Source of the DNA: Trebonia sp963836195
GTDB lineage: Bacteria > Actinomycetota > Actinomycetes > Streptosporangiales > Streptosporangiaceae
Direction: 5' to 3'
NCBI GenBank assembly: GCA_963836195.1
Contig: CAWIIX010000015.1
Span: 186,001-250,000 of the forward strand
Length of the DNA stretch: 64,000 nucleotides
Positions 1-9,090 of the stretch are shown here, one piece after another; within the stretch, counting starts at the first letter, position 1; each line of letters opens with the position of its first letter. The translations under genes and the position numbers were made by a program. The notes beneath the pieces are model-generated. The model was given only the letters and a program-made list of their open reading frames with translations. It was not told the DNA's origin and did no database searches.

Positions 1-190
1 GCCACATGTCGTCATTCATCCCGCAAACGCTACTCGCGCACACGTCAGCGCGGTAGCGTCCGGAACCCCGATCGCCCGCCGGGCGATGCCGCCGTCAGAA
101 GGCGACGCGCGGTAAGCCATACGCCTGTCGCCCGGTCGAGACCGTCTGCGTAAGGTATCTGTCAAGGTCGCACGGGGGAGGACGGCAGCG

Positions 191-1192
191 ATGGCAGATG
201 ACCTGGCGGCGGGGCCGCTGGCGGCAGCACAGTCCGGGGGGATCCCGTCGCGGGCTCAGCCGCAACTGGCGACGCTGACGAAGGACAGGTTCTCCGACCC
301 CGAGTGGCTGTTCGAGCGAAAGCTGGACGGGGAGCGGCTGCTCGCCTTCCGCGATGCGTCGGGCGTGCGCCTGCTGACCCGCAACGACCGCGACGTGACC
401 GGCACGTTCCCCGAGGTCGCGGACGCGCTCCGGTCCCAGAAAGCGGATGGCTTCGTCGTCGACGGCGAGGTCGTCGCGTTCCGCGACGGGCAGACCAGCT
501 TCTCGATGCTGCAGCAGCGGCTGGGCGTCGCGCACCCGACGCCGGCCCTGATCAAGGACTACCCGGTGACCTACTACATCTTCGACGTGCTGTTCGCGGA
601 CGGCCAGGACACCCGCGGGCTGCCACAGCGCGAGCGCAAGGAACGACTCCGCGCTCTGCTGGACTTCACCGGGCCGCTCCGGTACACCGAGCACCGCGCC
701 GGCGACGGCGAGGCGTTCTACCGGCAGGCCTGCGTCGACGGCTGGGAGGGATTGATCGCCAAGCGCGCGGACGCCCCGTACGCCGAGGGCCGGACCCGCA
801 ACTGGCTCAAGTTCAAGTGCATCTCCGGCCAGGAGTTCGTGATCGGGGGCTGGACCGACCCGCAGGGCACCCGGCAGGGACTGGGCGCCCTCCTAGTCGG
901 CTACTACGACGCCGACGGCCGGCTGACCTACGCGGGCAAGGTCGGGACCGGGTTCAGCACCGCGACCCTGCGCAGCCTGCACGAGTCGCTGTCGGCGCTG
1001 GAACGCGACACCTCGCCGTTCGCGGTCGGGAAGCCGCCGCGGGCGGGGGTGCACTGGGCCGAGCCGCGGATGGTCGCCCAGATCGAGTTCGCCGAGTGGA
1101 CCACCGACGGCCTTCTCCGCCAGCCCCGGTACGAGGGCCTGCGCGACGACAAGGACCCGGCTGAGGTAGTCCGCGAGAGCCCGGCCCAATAG
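191..1192 (+). CDS. ATP-dependent DNA ligase (LigD ligase-domain type, stand-alone)
   Basis: Joins nicks or ends in duplex DNA using ATP, probably in repair such as bacterial NHEJ. The 333-residue protein carries the nucleotidyltransferase motif I KLDGER with the adenylated lysine near residue 44, the later motif EGLIAKRADAPY (about 183-194) and NWLKFKC (about 204-210), followed by an OB-fold-like C-terminal half. This is the ligase module seen in LigD but without polymerase or phosphoesterase domains, so LigC-like or split-LigD are both possible. The ATG follows GGGGGAGGAC at good spacing. No Ku or polymerase gene is adjacent. It converges on the next minus-strand gene. Confidence 0.9.
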   Translation: MADDLAAGPLAAAQSGGIPSRAQPQLATLTKDRFSDPEWLFERKLDGERLLAFRDASGVRLLTRNDRDVTGTFPEVADALRSQKADGFVVDGEVVAFRDGQTSFSMLQQRLGVAHPTPALIKDYPVTYYIFDVLFADGQDTRGLPQRERKERLRALLDFTGPLRYTEHRAGDGEAFYRQACVDGWEGLIAKRADAPYAEGRTRNWLKFKCISGQEFVIGGWTDPQGTRQGLGALLVGYYDADGRLTYAGKVGTGFSTATLRSLHESLSALERDTSPFAVGKPPRAGVHWAEPRMVAQIEFAEWTTDGLLRQPRYEGLRDDKDPAEVVRESPAQ

Positions 1193-1202
1193 GGCGGAAA
1201 GA

Positions 1203-1227
1203 TCAAAATCTGTATGTCGAACGGTCC
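1203..1227. repeat. 25-bp dispersed motif, copy 1
   Basis: TCAAAATC, two variable bases, TAT, two variable bases, then CGAACGGTCC. The same motif recurs at 17630-17654 with all 21 fixed positions identical. It lies between the stop codons of the convergent ligase and thioredoxin-reductase-like genes. Function unknown; a processing, binding or mobile-repeat role is possible. Confidence 0.55.
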
Positions 1228-1244
1228 CGGGCGCCTCTCCATCC

Positions 1245-3046
1245 TTAGGCGAGTCCGATGGCCTTGTGGACGGAGGCGATCGCGCTGGCGCCTTCGCCGG
1301 TCGCGGCCGCGACCCGCTTCATCGAGCCGGATCGGACATCCCCGACCGCGAACACCCCGGGGATGCTGGTCTCGAACGGCAACGGCCGCCGTCCGAGCTC
1401 GGTCCAGGCCGGGCCGAGGTCGCCGTTGGTCAGCTGGACGTCGGTCCGGATGAAGCCGTCATCCTCGGTCGCGATCTCGGTCAGCCAGTCGGTGGCGGGC
1501 TCGGCGCCGATGAAGCAGAACAGGCCCGAGCACGGCTGGGCCTGCGTCGTGCCGGCCCCCCGGTCGGTGACGCTGATCTCCTCGAGGAAGTCACCGCCGT
1601 CGAGCCGGGTCACCTCGCTGCGGCAGCGCACGGTCACCTTCGGGTGGGCGAGGAGCCGGTCGACCAGGTAGGCCGACATCTCGGCCTCGATGCTGGGACC
1701 GCGGACGACGAGCGAGACCTCGCTGCCCCGCCCGGCCAGATAGAGCGCGGCCTGGCCGGCCGAGTTCGCGCCGCCGATGACGGTGACCGGGCTGCCCGCG
1801 CAGCCGCGGGCCTCCAGCTCGGTCGCCGCGTAGTAGATCCCCGCGCCCTCGAAATCGGGCCACCGCTCCAGCGGCAGTGCGCGGTAGCGGGCGCCGGTTG
1901 CGATGACGACGGCCCGACTGTCGATCTGCTCGCCCTCGGGGAGGTGCAGGCGGAGCCGGCCGTCCGCGGTCCGGCTGCCGTCGAGGCTGACGACCATGCA
2001 GGGACTGGCGAGTTGGGCGCCGAACTTGAGCGCCTGCAGCACGGCTCGGCCGGTCAGGTCGCCGCCAGACAGGCCGAACGGGAAGCCGAAGTAGTTCTCG
2101 ATCCGGGAGCTGGCCGCCGCCTGCCCCCCGGTGCCGACGGCGTCAAGCAGCACGGTCGCGAGGCCCTCGGACGCGCCGTAGACGGCGGCCGCGAGGCCGG
2201 CCCGGCGCCGACGATCGCGACGTCAACCGGCTTGCCGGGGGAGCGGTGGTAGCTCAGGTTCAGCTTCTGGGCCAGTTCCCCGGGGGTCGCCCGCTTCAGC
2301 GTGGCGCCCGGCATGACCACACCGGGCAGGTCATCCTCGGTCAGGCCGGAGGACTCCATCAGCGCCCGGCCCTCCGGCGTGGCGGCGTCGAGCCACAGGT
2401 GAATCAGCGCCTGACGCGCCGCGTAGGTCCGCAGCGCCAGCGCCGCGGCGGACACCGGGTGGCCGACGATCTCCACGCCCTCGGCGGCGGTGCTGCGCCG
2501 CAGCAACTCGCGGCGGGCGACGAGCGCCTTGAAGACGATGTCCGACAGCTCGACATCGTTCGCCATCAGCTGCCGCAGCCGCGCGGGGGAGACCCGGTAG
2601 ACCGCCCCGGCCTCCCGGACCCGGCCCCGCACGTAGAGGTTCTGCCCGGTCAGCAGGCTCAGCTCACCCACGAAACCGCCCGCGCCGACCTTGGCGACGG
2701 TCTCGGCCGGCACCGCGGCGGTCGCCGCCCGGATGACCTCGACCGAGCCTTCGGCGACGACGATCAGGTCGACGTTCTCGTCACCCGGCTCGAACAGCAC
2801 ATCGCCTTCGCGGGTCTGCTGTCGCGTGCCGTAGCCCGCGAGCCGTTCGAAAAGCGCATGGGTCAGGCGCGGCGACGCGGCCAGCCGTGGGAGCGGGCGG
2901 CGCGGCCCGCCAGGCGCTTCGGCGTCTCCCAGCGGGCGCCCGTTCGACGGCGTCAGCCAGGAAGTCGGGTCATCCAGGCCCGGAGAGCCAACTGCCGAGC
3001 CGCGGTCGGCGGCCGAGGCAGGTCGGGCGGCGGCGGGTTCATCCAT
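1245..3046 (-). pseudogene. Cyclic-nucleotide-binding domain / thioredoxin reductase-like fusion, apparent frameshift
   Basis: The N-terminal half (about residues 60-190) is a Crp-type cyclic nucleotide-binding fold with GELSLLTGQ-like signature. The C-terminal half is a two-dinucleotide-fold flavoprotein of the thioredoxin reductase family, with the FAD motif VAIVGAGPA at about 2190 and an NAD motif VTVIGGANSAGQAA further on. The C-terminal FAD loop AVGDVRSGSMKRVA is intact. The CxxC redox centre of classical TrxB is not obvious. The reading frame breaks directly after GAGPA near 2190, where loss of one 4-base unit of a GGCC repeat would explain the shift. ATG 3046 is chosen because GCAGGAG precedes it; an upstream TTG is less likely. 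The gene may be intact in the living strain if the break is a sequencing error. Confidence 0.75.
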
Positions 3047-3110
3047 CAGGCGGGCTCCTGCGGTAGGACTCGAGACCAAAAGGATAGCCCCGCCGTCGGG
3101 ACGCGCCCGC

Positions 3111-3545
3111 TCAGGCCGGGCCCAGGTCCGACGACAGCCAGCGCTCCGGGCGCAGGTAGATCACCACCTGCTGACCGAACTCCGCCTTCGCCATCGCGAC
3201 GTACTCGCGGGCCTTCTCGTCGCTCAGGTAGCGGGTGGCGATCTCCCACAGCAGCTCATCGGTCTCCGGGATCGTCCGCGTGACCGGCCCCTCCACCGAC
3301 ACGTAGCGGATCGTCGGCGTGAGCCGGTCAACCATCAGCGAGAAACGGCCCGCCGCCCCGATGAGATGGGCCTTCAGCGACGCCGCCTCGGTCAGAATCC
3401 ACGCCTCACCGCCGGGCTCGTACTGGTACCACATCGGCACGGTCACCGGGCCGCGGTCCAGCCCGGCCGAGACCGACAGAGCCGCGATGTGCGGCTCGGC
3501 CAGGAACAGCTCGCGCTCGCGTACAGACAGCCTGTTGTCCACCAT
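3111..3545 (-). CDS. Pyridoxamine 5'-phosphate oxidase family protein
   Basis: A 144-residue split-barrel flavin- or F420-binding protein. The protein shows the family pattern: an N-terminal helix (RERELFLAEPHIAAL), VPMWYQYEPGGEAWILT, then RFSLMVDRLTPTIRYVSVEG and a C-terminal YLRPERWLSSDL. Actinobacterial members bind FMN, F420 or haem and reduce small substrates; the substrate here is not evident. The start at 3545 (MVDNRLS) matches family length; the frame is open upstream to 3716 but that extension has no homology. It stands alone, convergent with nothing functional downstream. Confidence 0.8.
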   Translation of the reverse strand: MVDNRLSVRERELFLAEPHIAALSVSAGLDRGPVTVPMWYQYEPGGEAWILTEAASLKAHLIGAAGRFSLMVDRLTPTIRYVSVEGPVTRTIPETDELLWEIATRYLSDEKAREYVAMAKAEFGQQVVIYLRPERWLSSDLGPA

Positions 3546-3639
3546 GAACCCGAGTCTAGGCAGGGGCACCGACAATCGATTCGCTGCGCAGGAGAAGTCG
3601 GCCGAGATAGGCGGCTGGCGCTGACGCGGCCAAGGTCGC

Positions 3640-4500
3640 TGGGCTGCGGCGATGCCGGGCTGCAGGCGGCTGAGCAGGTGATCCGCGCCGGGCTGCTGAA
3701 GCTCGGGCTGCGACATGCTGGGGCAGCTGCTGGCTGCCGATCCCGGCTACCGCGGCTCGAGGGTTCCCTGCGGGAACGGCCACGAGGCCGGGTTCATCGC
3801 CTACCGGGACAAGGTGATCGACACCGTGCTCGGCCCGATGGCCGTGACGCGGGCCTGGTATCACTGCGCGGCCTGCGGGCACGGCCTCGCCCTCGCGACG
3901 CCGAGCTGGGCGCGGCGGGGGCGTCCTGTCGCCGGGGCTGGCCGCGATGACGACCGGGCGCGGCGGCCGTGCCGTTCGAGGAGGCGCGGGCCTGCTGGAA
4001 GAACTGGCCGGGGTCCGGCTGACGGTCAAGCGGGTCGAGCGGCGGCCGAGGCCAGCGGCCCGCCGCCGCAGCCGCCGTCCGGGAACGGGCCGCGCTGATC
4101 ACGGCCCGGAAGCTGATCCGCTGCCGCCGGACCCGCTGCCGGACAAGCTCTACGCCGCATCGACGGCACCGGCATCCCCGTGACCGTCGAAGGAGACAGC
4201 CGGACGCGAGGGCAAGAGCGAGGACGGCCGCGCCCGCACCCGCGAGTCAAGCTCGCGTCTTCTTCACCCAGGACAAGCTGGACAGAACGGTACCCCGTCG
4301 GAACGCGGCTCGGAAAGCTACGGGCACCTTCGAGCCGCCGCCACGTTCGGGAACCTCGTGAAGGCAGAGGGCATCCGCCGCGGCGCGGACCACGTCGGCA
4401 GCTCACCATCCTGGCGACGGCGCCCTGGATCTGGAACATCGCACGAAGTTCGAGGAAGATCGTGGATGTTCACGCCGCGAGCACGTACGATCGCCGCAAT
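3640..4500 (+). pseudogene. ISKra4-family transposase relic
   Basis: Fragments of one transposase appear in order in shifting frames: AAEQVIRAGLLKLG, then LGQLLAADPGYRG, VPCGNGHEAGFIAYRDK, LGPMAVTRAWYHCAACGHG (CxxC zinc ribbon), LLEELAGVRLTVKRVE, DGTGIPVTVEG, and finally TFGNLVKAEGIRRGADHV and WIWNI. The catalytic C-terminus is absent. At least four frame changes show long-standing decay, not a single error. No terminal repeats were recognised. Confidence 0.75.
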
Positions 4501-4614
4501 GGATAGTGGGAGAAAGAGGAGGTGGGCACCTGCGTCTCGTGCTCCAGCGGGCCGTCCCATGTCCGTCCGGGCGGGCGTTCCCCTACGCTTGGCGGTGCAG
4601 GGAAGGGAGCGGTC

Positions 4615-5478
4615 GTGGCGGACACGATGAGCGCGGCGCGGGCGATGTGGACGATGATCGAGCCGGTCCACGATGTGACGTACTTCGCGCCCGAGGCGCT
4701 GAGCGCGTTCACCGAGGCCGGCCTGCGCGGCTACTGGCGCGGTTACTTCGCCGGGCGGGCCGCGCCGCTGGGCGTCGCGCGGGCGGCCGTGGTCACCGCG
4801 TCGTTCTATAACTTCGCGCCGGCCTTCGTGGGCCGTGCGATCCCCGGTGTGTGGGACCTGATCACGCCGGAGCAGGCCATCGAGGTCCGCGAGGCGGGCG
4901 CGGCGGCCTCGCTGCGACGGCTGCTGAGCGGCCGGGAGGCCGAGGCGGCGAAGGCGGGGGACCTGCTGTGGCGCGCGGCGGAGGACCTGGACTTCGGCGG
5001 GCGCGCGCTTGCCGCGGCGAACTCCGAGCTGCCGGTCTCCGCCGATCCCCTGACCCGGCTGTGGCAGGCCGCGACCCTGCTGCGCGAGCACCGCGGCGAT
5101 GGCCACTTCGCCGCGCTGGCCGCCGCCGACGTCGACGGCTGCGAGGCGGTCGTGCTGCGGTGCGCGAAGGACGCCGACATCTCCCGCGACCTCATGCAGC
5201 CCGTCCGCGGCTGGACCGACGAGCAGTGGGGCGCCGCGGCCGCCCGGCTGGCCGAGCGCGGCTGGATCGGCCAGGACAAGGCGCTAACCGCGGCCGGTCG
5301 GGCCGCGCACGACGCGATCGAGGCCGCCACCGACCAGGCGGCCGGCCGGCCCTGGAACCGGATGAGCGCCGTCGGCCTGGCTGAGGTCGCCGACGTGCTG
5401 TTGCCGCTCGCCCAGGCGTGCGCTGCCGCGCTCCCCGAAGTAATACCCGTCGGCCGCCTGCAGCCGACCCGGCCCTGA
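4615..5478 (+). CDS. SCO6745-family protein
   Basis: A 287-residue actinobacterial protein of unknown biochemical role. The family signature is clear: an N-terminal EPVHDVTYFAPEAL segment, GLRGYWRGYFAGRAAPLG, FYNFAPAFVGRAIP, then a C-terminal helical region (SAVGLAEVADVLLPLAQA). GTG 4615 is chosen because GGAAGGGAGC sits just upstream and homology begins soon after; the frame is open further upstream without homology. The C-terminal part around DEQWGAAAARLAERGWI resembles a winged-helix segment, so a regulatory role is conceivable but unproven. Confidence 0.8.
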   Translation: MADTMSAARAMWTMIEPVHDVTYFAPEALSAFTEAGLRGYWRGYFAGRAAPLGVARAAVVTASFYNFAPAFVGRAIPGVWDLITPEQAIEVREAGAAASLRRLLSGREAEAAKAGDLLWRAAEDLDFGGRALAAANSELPVSADPLTRLWQAATLLREHRGDGHFAALAAADVDGCEAVVLRCAKDADISRDLMQPVRGWTDEQWGAAAARLAERGWIGQDKALTAAGRAAHDAIEAATDQAAGRPWNRMSAVGLAEVADVLLPLAQACAAALPEVIPVGRLQPTRP

Positions 5479-5562
5479 CCCGCCGCCGCACACCACGCGG
5501 GGTCAGCCGGGTCGCCTGGTTTCCAGCGCCACGCACAGGGGGGGCGCCGGCGTCGTATTTGC

Positions 5563-6010
5563 ATGCGCGAACACGACAACGAAACCGTGGTGGTCATCCG
5601 GGCGGGTCTGGCGGGGCTGACGGCGGCGGCGGCCGCCGCCCGGGCGCGGCGGCCGGTGGTGGTGGAGGCGGACACCGCGGGAGGCCGGGCCCGCACCGAC
5701 GAACTAAGCGGCTACCGGTTCAACCAAGGGCCGCACGCCCTCGGCAAGGACGGCGAGGCCAGGCGGATACTCGACCGCCTGGGGGTGCCCCACCGCGGTC
5801 ACCGACCGCCGGTGCGTGGCGCCCGCGTCGTGCGCGACGGCAAGCTGGCCGGGGTGCCACTCGGCCGGCTGGGCTCACTGGTCCGCAGGCTGCTGACGGT
5901 ATCTGCGGCGAGCTGGGCGGGCCGCAGCGCCGAAGAGTGGGTCGAGTCGCTGGCGGGAAGTCGTGACCTCCCTGACCTGGCCCGAATGCTGATCCGGGTG
6001 ACCACCGCCA
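5563..6010 (+). pseudogene. FAD-dependent (phytoene-desaturase-like) oxidoreductase, N-terminal fragment
   Basis: About 145 residues of the N-terminus of an FAD-binding amine-oxidase/phytoene-dehydrogenase-like protein remain: VVVIRAGLAGLTAA, VEADTAGGRARTDEL, YRFNQGPHAL and SAEEWVESLAG. The first glycine of the dinucleotide-binding motif (GAGLAG) is arginine. A segment near 5895 also seems deleted compared with the family. The fragment ends at DLARMLIRVTT and runs in frame straight into an ECF41 sigma-factor remnant. Not functional as an oxidoreductase; two thirds of the usual protein are missing. Confidence 0.7.
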
Positions 6011-6659
6011 CCGTGGACAACCCGGCCGCCTGGCTCACGACCGTCACCTCGCGGCTGGCCATCGACCGTCTGCGGGCACAGCGCCGGCGACGGGAGGTGT
6101 ACGTCGGACCGTGGCTCCCCGACCCGGTGACCACCGTCCGGAATGCGAGGCAACGGCCGAGCTGGCCGAGTCGCGTTCCTTCTCGCTGACGTGTTCGGCG
6201 AACCCTACCCGGCCATCGCCAAGATCCTCGGAAAGACCGAGCCTGCGTGCAGGCAGCTCGTCTCGCGCGCCAGGCGCAAGCTACACTCGGCCCGGCCGGG
6301 GGCCGGGACTCCCCGACGTCGCGCTCACATCCGATGGAGGCACCACCCGGCACGCAGCCAGGCACCCAGTCGTCGGCCCAGAGCGGGTGCGGCAACTCCT
6401 CAAAGGCACCTGGAAGCTCATCGCGTTCAAGACCAGGTCGGGCCCGGACGAGCGGCCCCCCGTACGCCTCGTCGAGGTCAACTCGAGCCCTTCGCTCGTG
6501 CTGGACACGCCCGAGGGGCCGATCGTGATCACCGGCGAGGCCGTCAGCGACCAGATCAGCTCTCTCTGGGTCCGGCTCAACCCCGACAAGACCGCGGCGC
6601 TCTTCCGGCTCAACCCCGACAAGACCGCGGCGCTCAAGGATCCGCCTCCTATTGTCTGA
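5998..6659 (+). pseudogene. ECF41 (SigJ-like) sigma factor relic
   Basis: Recognisable pieces in order are NPAAWLTTVTSRLAIDRLR (region 2 end) and VGPWLPDPV (the ECF41 linker motif), then in another frame TAELAESRSF, then region 4 FLLADVFGEPYPAIAKILG and ACRQLVSRARRKLH. A third frame holds the C-terminal SnoaL-like domain ending TPEGPIVITGEAVSD and LNPDKTAAL. Region 2's start is replaced by an FAD-oxidoreductase fragment, and the stretch between linker and region 4 is shortened. An 11-residue duplication sits at the C-terminus. Clearly inactive unless several errors coincide. Confidence 0.75.
6571..6636 (+). repeat. 33-bp tandem duplication
   Basis: Two adjacent 33-bp copies (6571-6603 and 6604-6636) differ only in the final base. 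They encode the repeated peptide RLNPDKTAALF/K at the end of the sigma-factor relic. Confidence 0.9.
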
Positions 6660-6673
6660 GCCCTGACTGGACC

Positions 6674-7009
6674 TCACCGAGCAGGTGCGCGCCGGGTGGG
6701 CGTGTCGGCGGGGAGTCGCTCATTGCTGACGATTGCCCGCAGGGCGGCGACGTGCCCGTCGTACGCTGCCCGGCCGGCCGTGGTCAGGGACAGGCTGGTC
6801 CGGACGCGCGATCCGCTGGCGGACTTGTGCACGTCGACGTAGCCGGCCTCGTGCAGGACCCGCACGTGCTTGGACAGGACCGAGTCGGCTACTGCCAGGC
6901 TTTCCCGTACCGTGGCGAAGTCGGCGGAGCTGACGGCGGACAGGATCGCGCAGATCTGGAGCCGGTTCGGCGCGTGCACGATCTCGTCGAAGCGGGCGGC
7001 GGTACTCAC
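6674..7009 (-). CDS. Winged-helix transcriptional regulator (HTH_34/MarR-ArsR-like)
   Basis: A 111-residue DNA-binding protein. It contains FDEIVHAPNRLQICAILSAV, a recognition-helix segment SLAVADSVLSKHVRVLHEAG, and a wing VRTSLSLTTAGRAAYDGHV, typical of single-domain winged-helix regulators that control an adjacent membrane protein. The GTG start at 7009 overlaps the TGA of the preceding membrane-protein gene (GTGA), so the two are translationally coupled. It probably autoregulates through the palindrome at 7495-7506. Confidence 0.8.
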   Translation of the reverse strand: MSTAARFDEIVHAPNRLQICAILSAVSSADFATVRESLAVADSVLSKHVRVLHEAGYVDVHKSASGSRVRTSLSLTTAGRAAYDGHVAALRAIVSNERLPADTPTRRAPAR

Positions 7010-7488
7010 GGCGCAGCCTGCAGGCGCGCCCGGAGCAGCCGGTCCGTCCAGTGCCCGAACACGACGGTGAGGGGCACGGCGAGAACGCCGGCTGCCAGGA
7101 ACGCTCCGTGCACCCCGCGGTCGAGGCCGAGCCAGCAGGCGATCACGGCCAGTCCGCCCAGGGCCAGGACGTGGGCGGCGAAGACCGCCCGCGTGCAGGC
7201 GTCGAAGTAATTCATGGTGAGGCCAACACGGCGCTGGTTCCCCCAGCTCAGCGCGCCGCAGCCGACCGTGTAGGCGGCCACCGACCAGGCGAACAGCGCC
7301 CAACTGCGGGTCTCGGCCTCGGCGATCACGCCGCCTGCGAGCAACCCGAACGCCGTGTGGTACCAGACCGGCGCGATTACCCGCTCAGCCAGCCAGGCAC
7401 GGCTGCCGTCAATCGCCGACAGTGCGCTGGCGGCCTCGCCGGCCTCCGTCGGCGCGCCTGCGCGGCCGGGAATCTCATGACTTGCCAT
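7006..7488 (-). CDS. Small integral membrane protein, function unknown
   Basis: About 160 residues with four predicted membrane helices: VIAPVWYHTAFGLLAGGVI, WALFAWSVAAYTVGCGAL, VFAAHVLALGGLAVIACWLGL and FLAAGVLAVPLTVVFG. Such proteins often precede winged-helix regulators in actinomycetes, and here the stop overlaps the regulator start. I prefer ATG 7488 (MASHEIPG), which leaves the 12-bp palindrome upstream; an in-frame GTG at 7509 lies beyond it. No clear ribosome-binding site is seen, so a leaderless transcript is possible. Confidence 0.7.
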   Translation of the reverse strand: MASHEIPGRAGAPTEAGEAASALSAIDGSRAWLAERVIAPVWYHTAFGLLAGGVIAEAETRSWALFAWSVAAYTVGCGALSWGNQRRVGLTMNYFDACTRAVFAAHVLALGGLAVIACWLGLDRGVHGAFLAAGVLAVPLTVVFGHWTDRLLRARLQAAP

Positions 7489-7526
7489 GATGGAAAGCGT
7501 ACGCTTCACTTTCCATCATGGCAAGT
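7480..7526. promoter_or_regulatory. 18-bp inverted repeat around a 12-bp palindrome
   Basis: Perfect arms at 7480-7497 and 7509-7526 (ACTTGCCATGATGGAAAG and its complement) enclose 11 bp. Bases 7495-7506 form the palindrome AAGCGTACGCTT, the likely operator of the winged-helix regulator. The outer arms duplicate, in inverted orientation, the start codon region of the membrane-protein gene. Confidence 0.6.
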
Positions 7527-7751
7527 GAAGCAAAAGGCGGGCTTCTATTCTTCGATTGCCCTCCGGTGCGGCGCAGGTGATGCCGGAAGGTATAGGACGG
7601 ATAAGCGGCGGGCCGGGCCAGGTAATCATCGAAGGCGGTCTGCTGGCGCAGCATCTGGCCTTCCCGGATCCTGCGGGCCTGGTCCCACCCGCTGTCGCGG
7701 ACAGCGGCAGCCCGCGCCAGCCGTCTTGCGGTGTTGAGGGGCGCAGAACCT

Positions 7752-9090
7752 GTGGCGCACACTGAGAACGTGACACGGTTGGACGGAGAGCGTCACCTGC
7801 GGCTGGTCGCGGAGCAGATATTGCTGGAACGCCCTGGTGCCAGCTTGTTTCCAGTTGACGCGAGGCTCGTGGCGGCGGGCGCGGCGCTGGTCGCCGTTGG
7901 CGCGCTGACCCCGGACGCGGCCAGGGCGATCGCCGACGCTTATGCGCGTGCGCTGCGCCGTCGTGACCCTGCCCGGCCGCCGCTACCCGACCCGCCCGCC
8001 GCGGCTGACGCGGGGCGGCGCTGCGCCGGAACTGGGCCGGTGGCGCGCGGTGCCGTCGGGGCATGTGATTTCCCGGCCCTGGGGTCAGCTGATCATCGAT
8101 CATGTCCTGCTGACTGAAGAGGCGACTGCCTTGAGGGTCACCGTGGATCCCGCGTGGCCCGACACCTCATGCTGGCCGGCCGTTCCCCGCAGCCCGGGAT
8201 TGCCCCGCACGCTGGAGATCAGCGATGACCAGGGGAGAACGTCAAGCGCGCATTTCGAAGGCGGCCGGCGGCGCGGCGAGCAGGCATGGCACGGTACCTT
8301 CCGAGCGCGGCCGCCGCTGGCTCCTAATACCGCGTGGATAAGCGTCCTGGGCGAGCGGGTCGACCTCACCGGCGAGCCTCCCCCCATCCAGTCATGGGCT
8401 GAACAGCTCCAGACGGGTGATCCGGCACGTCATCACCTGTGGGAACGCGTCGCCACCCGCAATGACTTCCACGACCCGCGCGTCGCGCTAGAGGCAGCGA
8501 TCGCGGCGCTGGACGCCGTCGGGGCGCTGCAGGCCGACGACCCGGTGGTCGGCGGCGCCCGCCTGGCCGCGGGGCTGATACACCCGGGATCAGCGCCCGA
8601 CGGGATCCTGGCCGCAGCGGACGCGCTCAGCATGCCGGTGCCGTGGCGATCCCTGCTCGCCCGCTGGGGCCGGGCGGACGGTCCGGCCGGAAGCATCCTG
8701 GTCGGCAAGGTCAGCGCGCCGTTCGACGGGGTGAAGGTGGCGGTGACCGCGATCGACTCCCGGCCCGAGTTCTTCAGCATCGACGTCGAGGTCGTCCCCG
8801 GGCTGCCCACCGGCCTGCCCTATCGCGCGCTTGACGACCTGCGTCACATCACCTGGTGGGCAGTGGACGACCAGGGCAATTACTCGCTCGCCGAGCAGGG
8901 GTCCTGGAGTCCCGGAGCGTCCCGGGCTTACGGCTCCCTGGGATTCTGGCCCGGGCTCGACCCTCGCGCCGCATGGGTTGACCTCGTGCCGACAACCACG
9001 TCCGCCCGGGCCGTGATCCGCGTGCCCTTGCCCTGGGCAACGCCCTTGCCTCCGTTATGCGCAACCCGGTCGCCGTCCCCGCTGGAGTGA
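7752..9090 (+). CDS. Hypothetical protein, apparent frameshift near 7960-8040
   Basis: The first 65 residues (LRLVAEQILLERPG, LVAAGAALVAVGALTPDAARAI) lie in one frame; from about residue 90 the coding signal continues in another through 9090. The second part shows WGQLIIDHVLLTEEATALRV and repeated beta-strand-like segments such as VKVAVTAIDSRPEFFSIDVEV, suggesting a beta-rich C-terminal domain. No function is recognised. GTG 7752 is chosen because GAGGGG lies upstream; GTG 7770 is an alternative. The two frames probably belong to one gene of about 445 residues, but a separate short upstream gene cannot be excluded. Confidence 0.5.

Noticed and set aside
7530..7745. Minus-strand frame QARRIREGQMLRQQTAFDDYLARPAAYPSY as a gene
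   Set aside because: Somewhat protein-like, but short, without a ribosome-binding site or family match, and overlapping the inverted repeat; kept as unannotated spacer.
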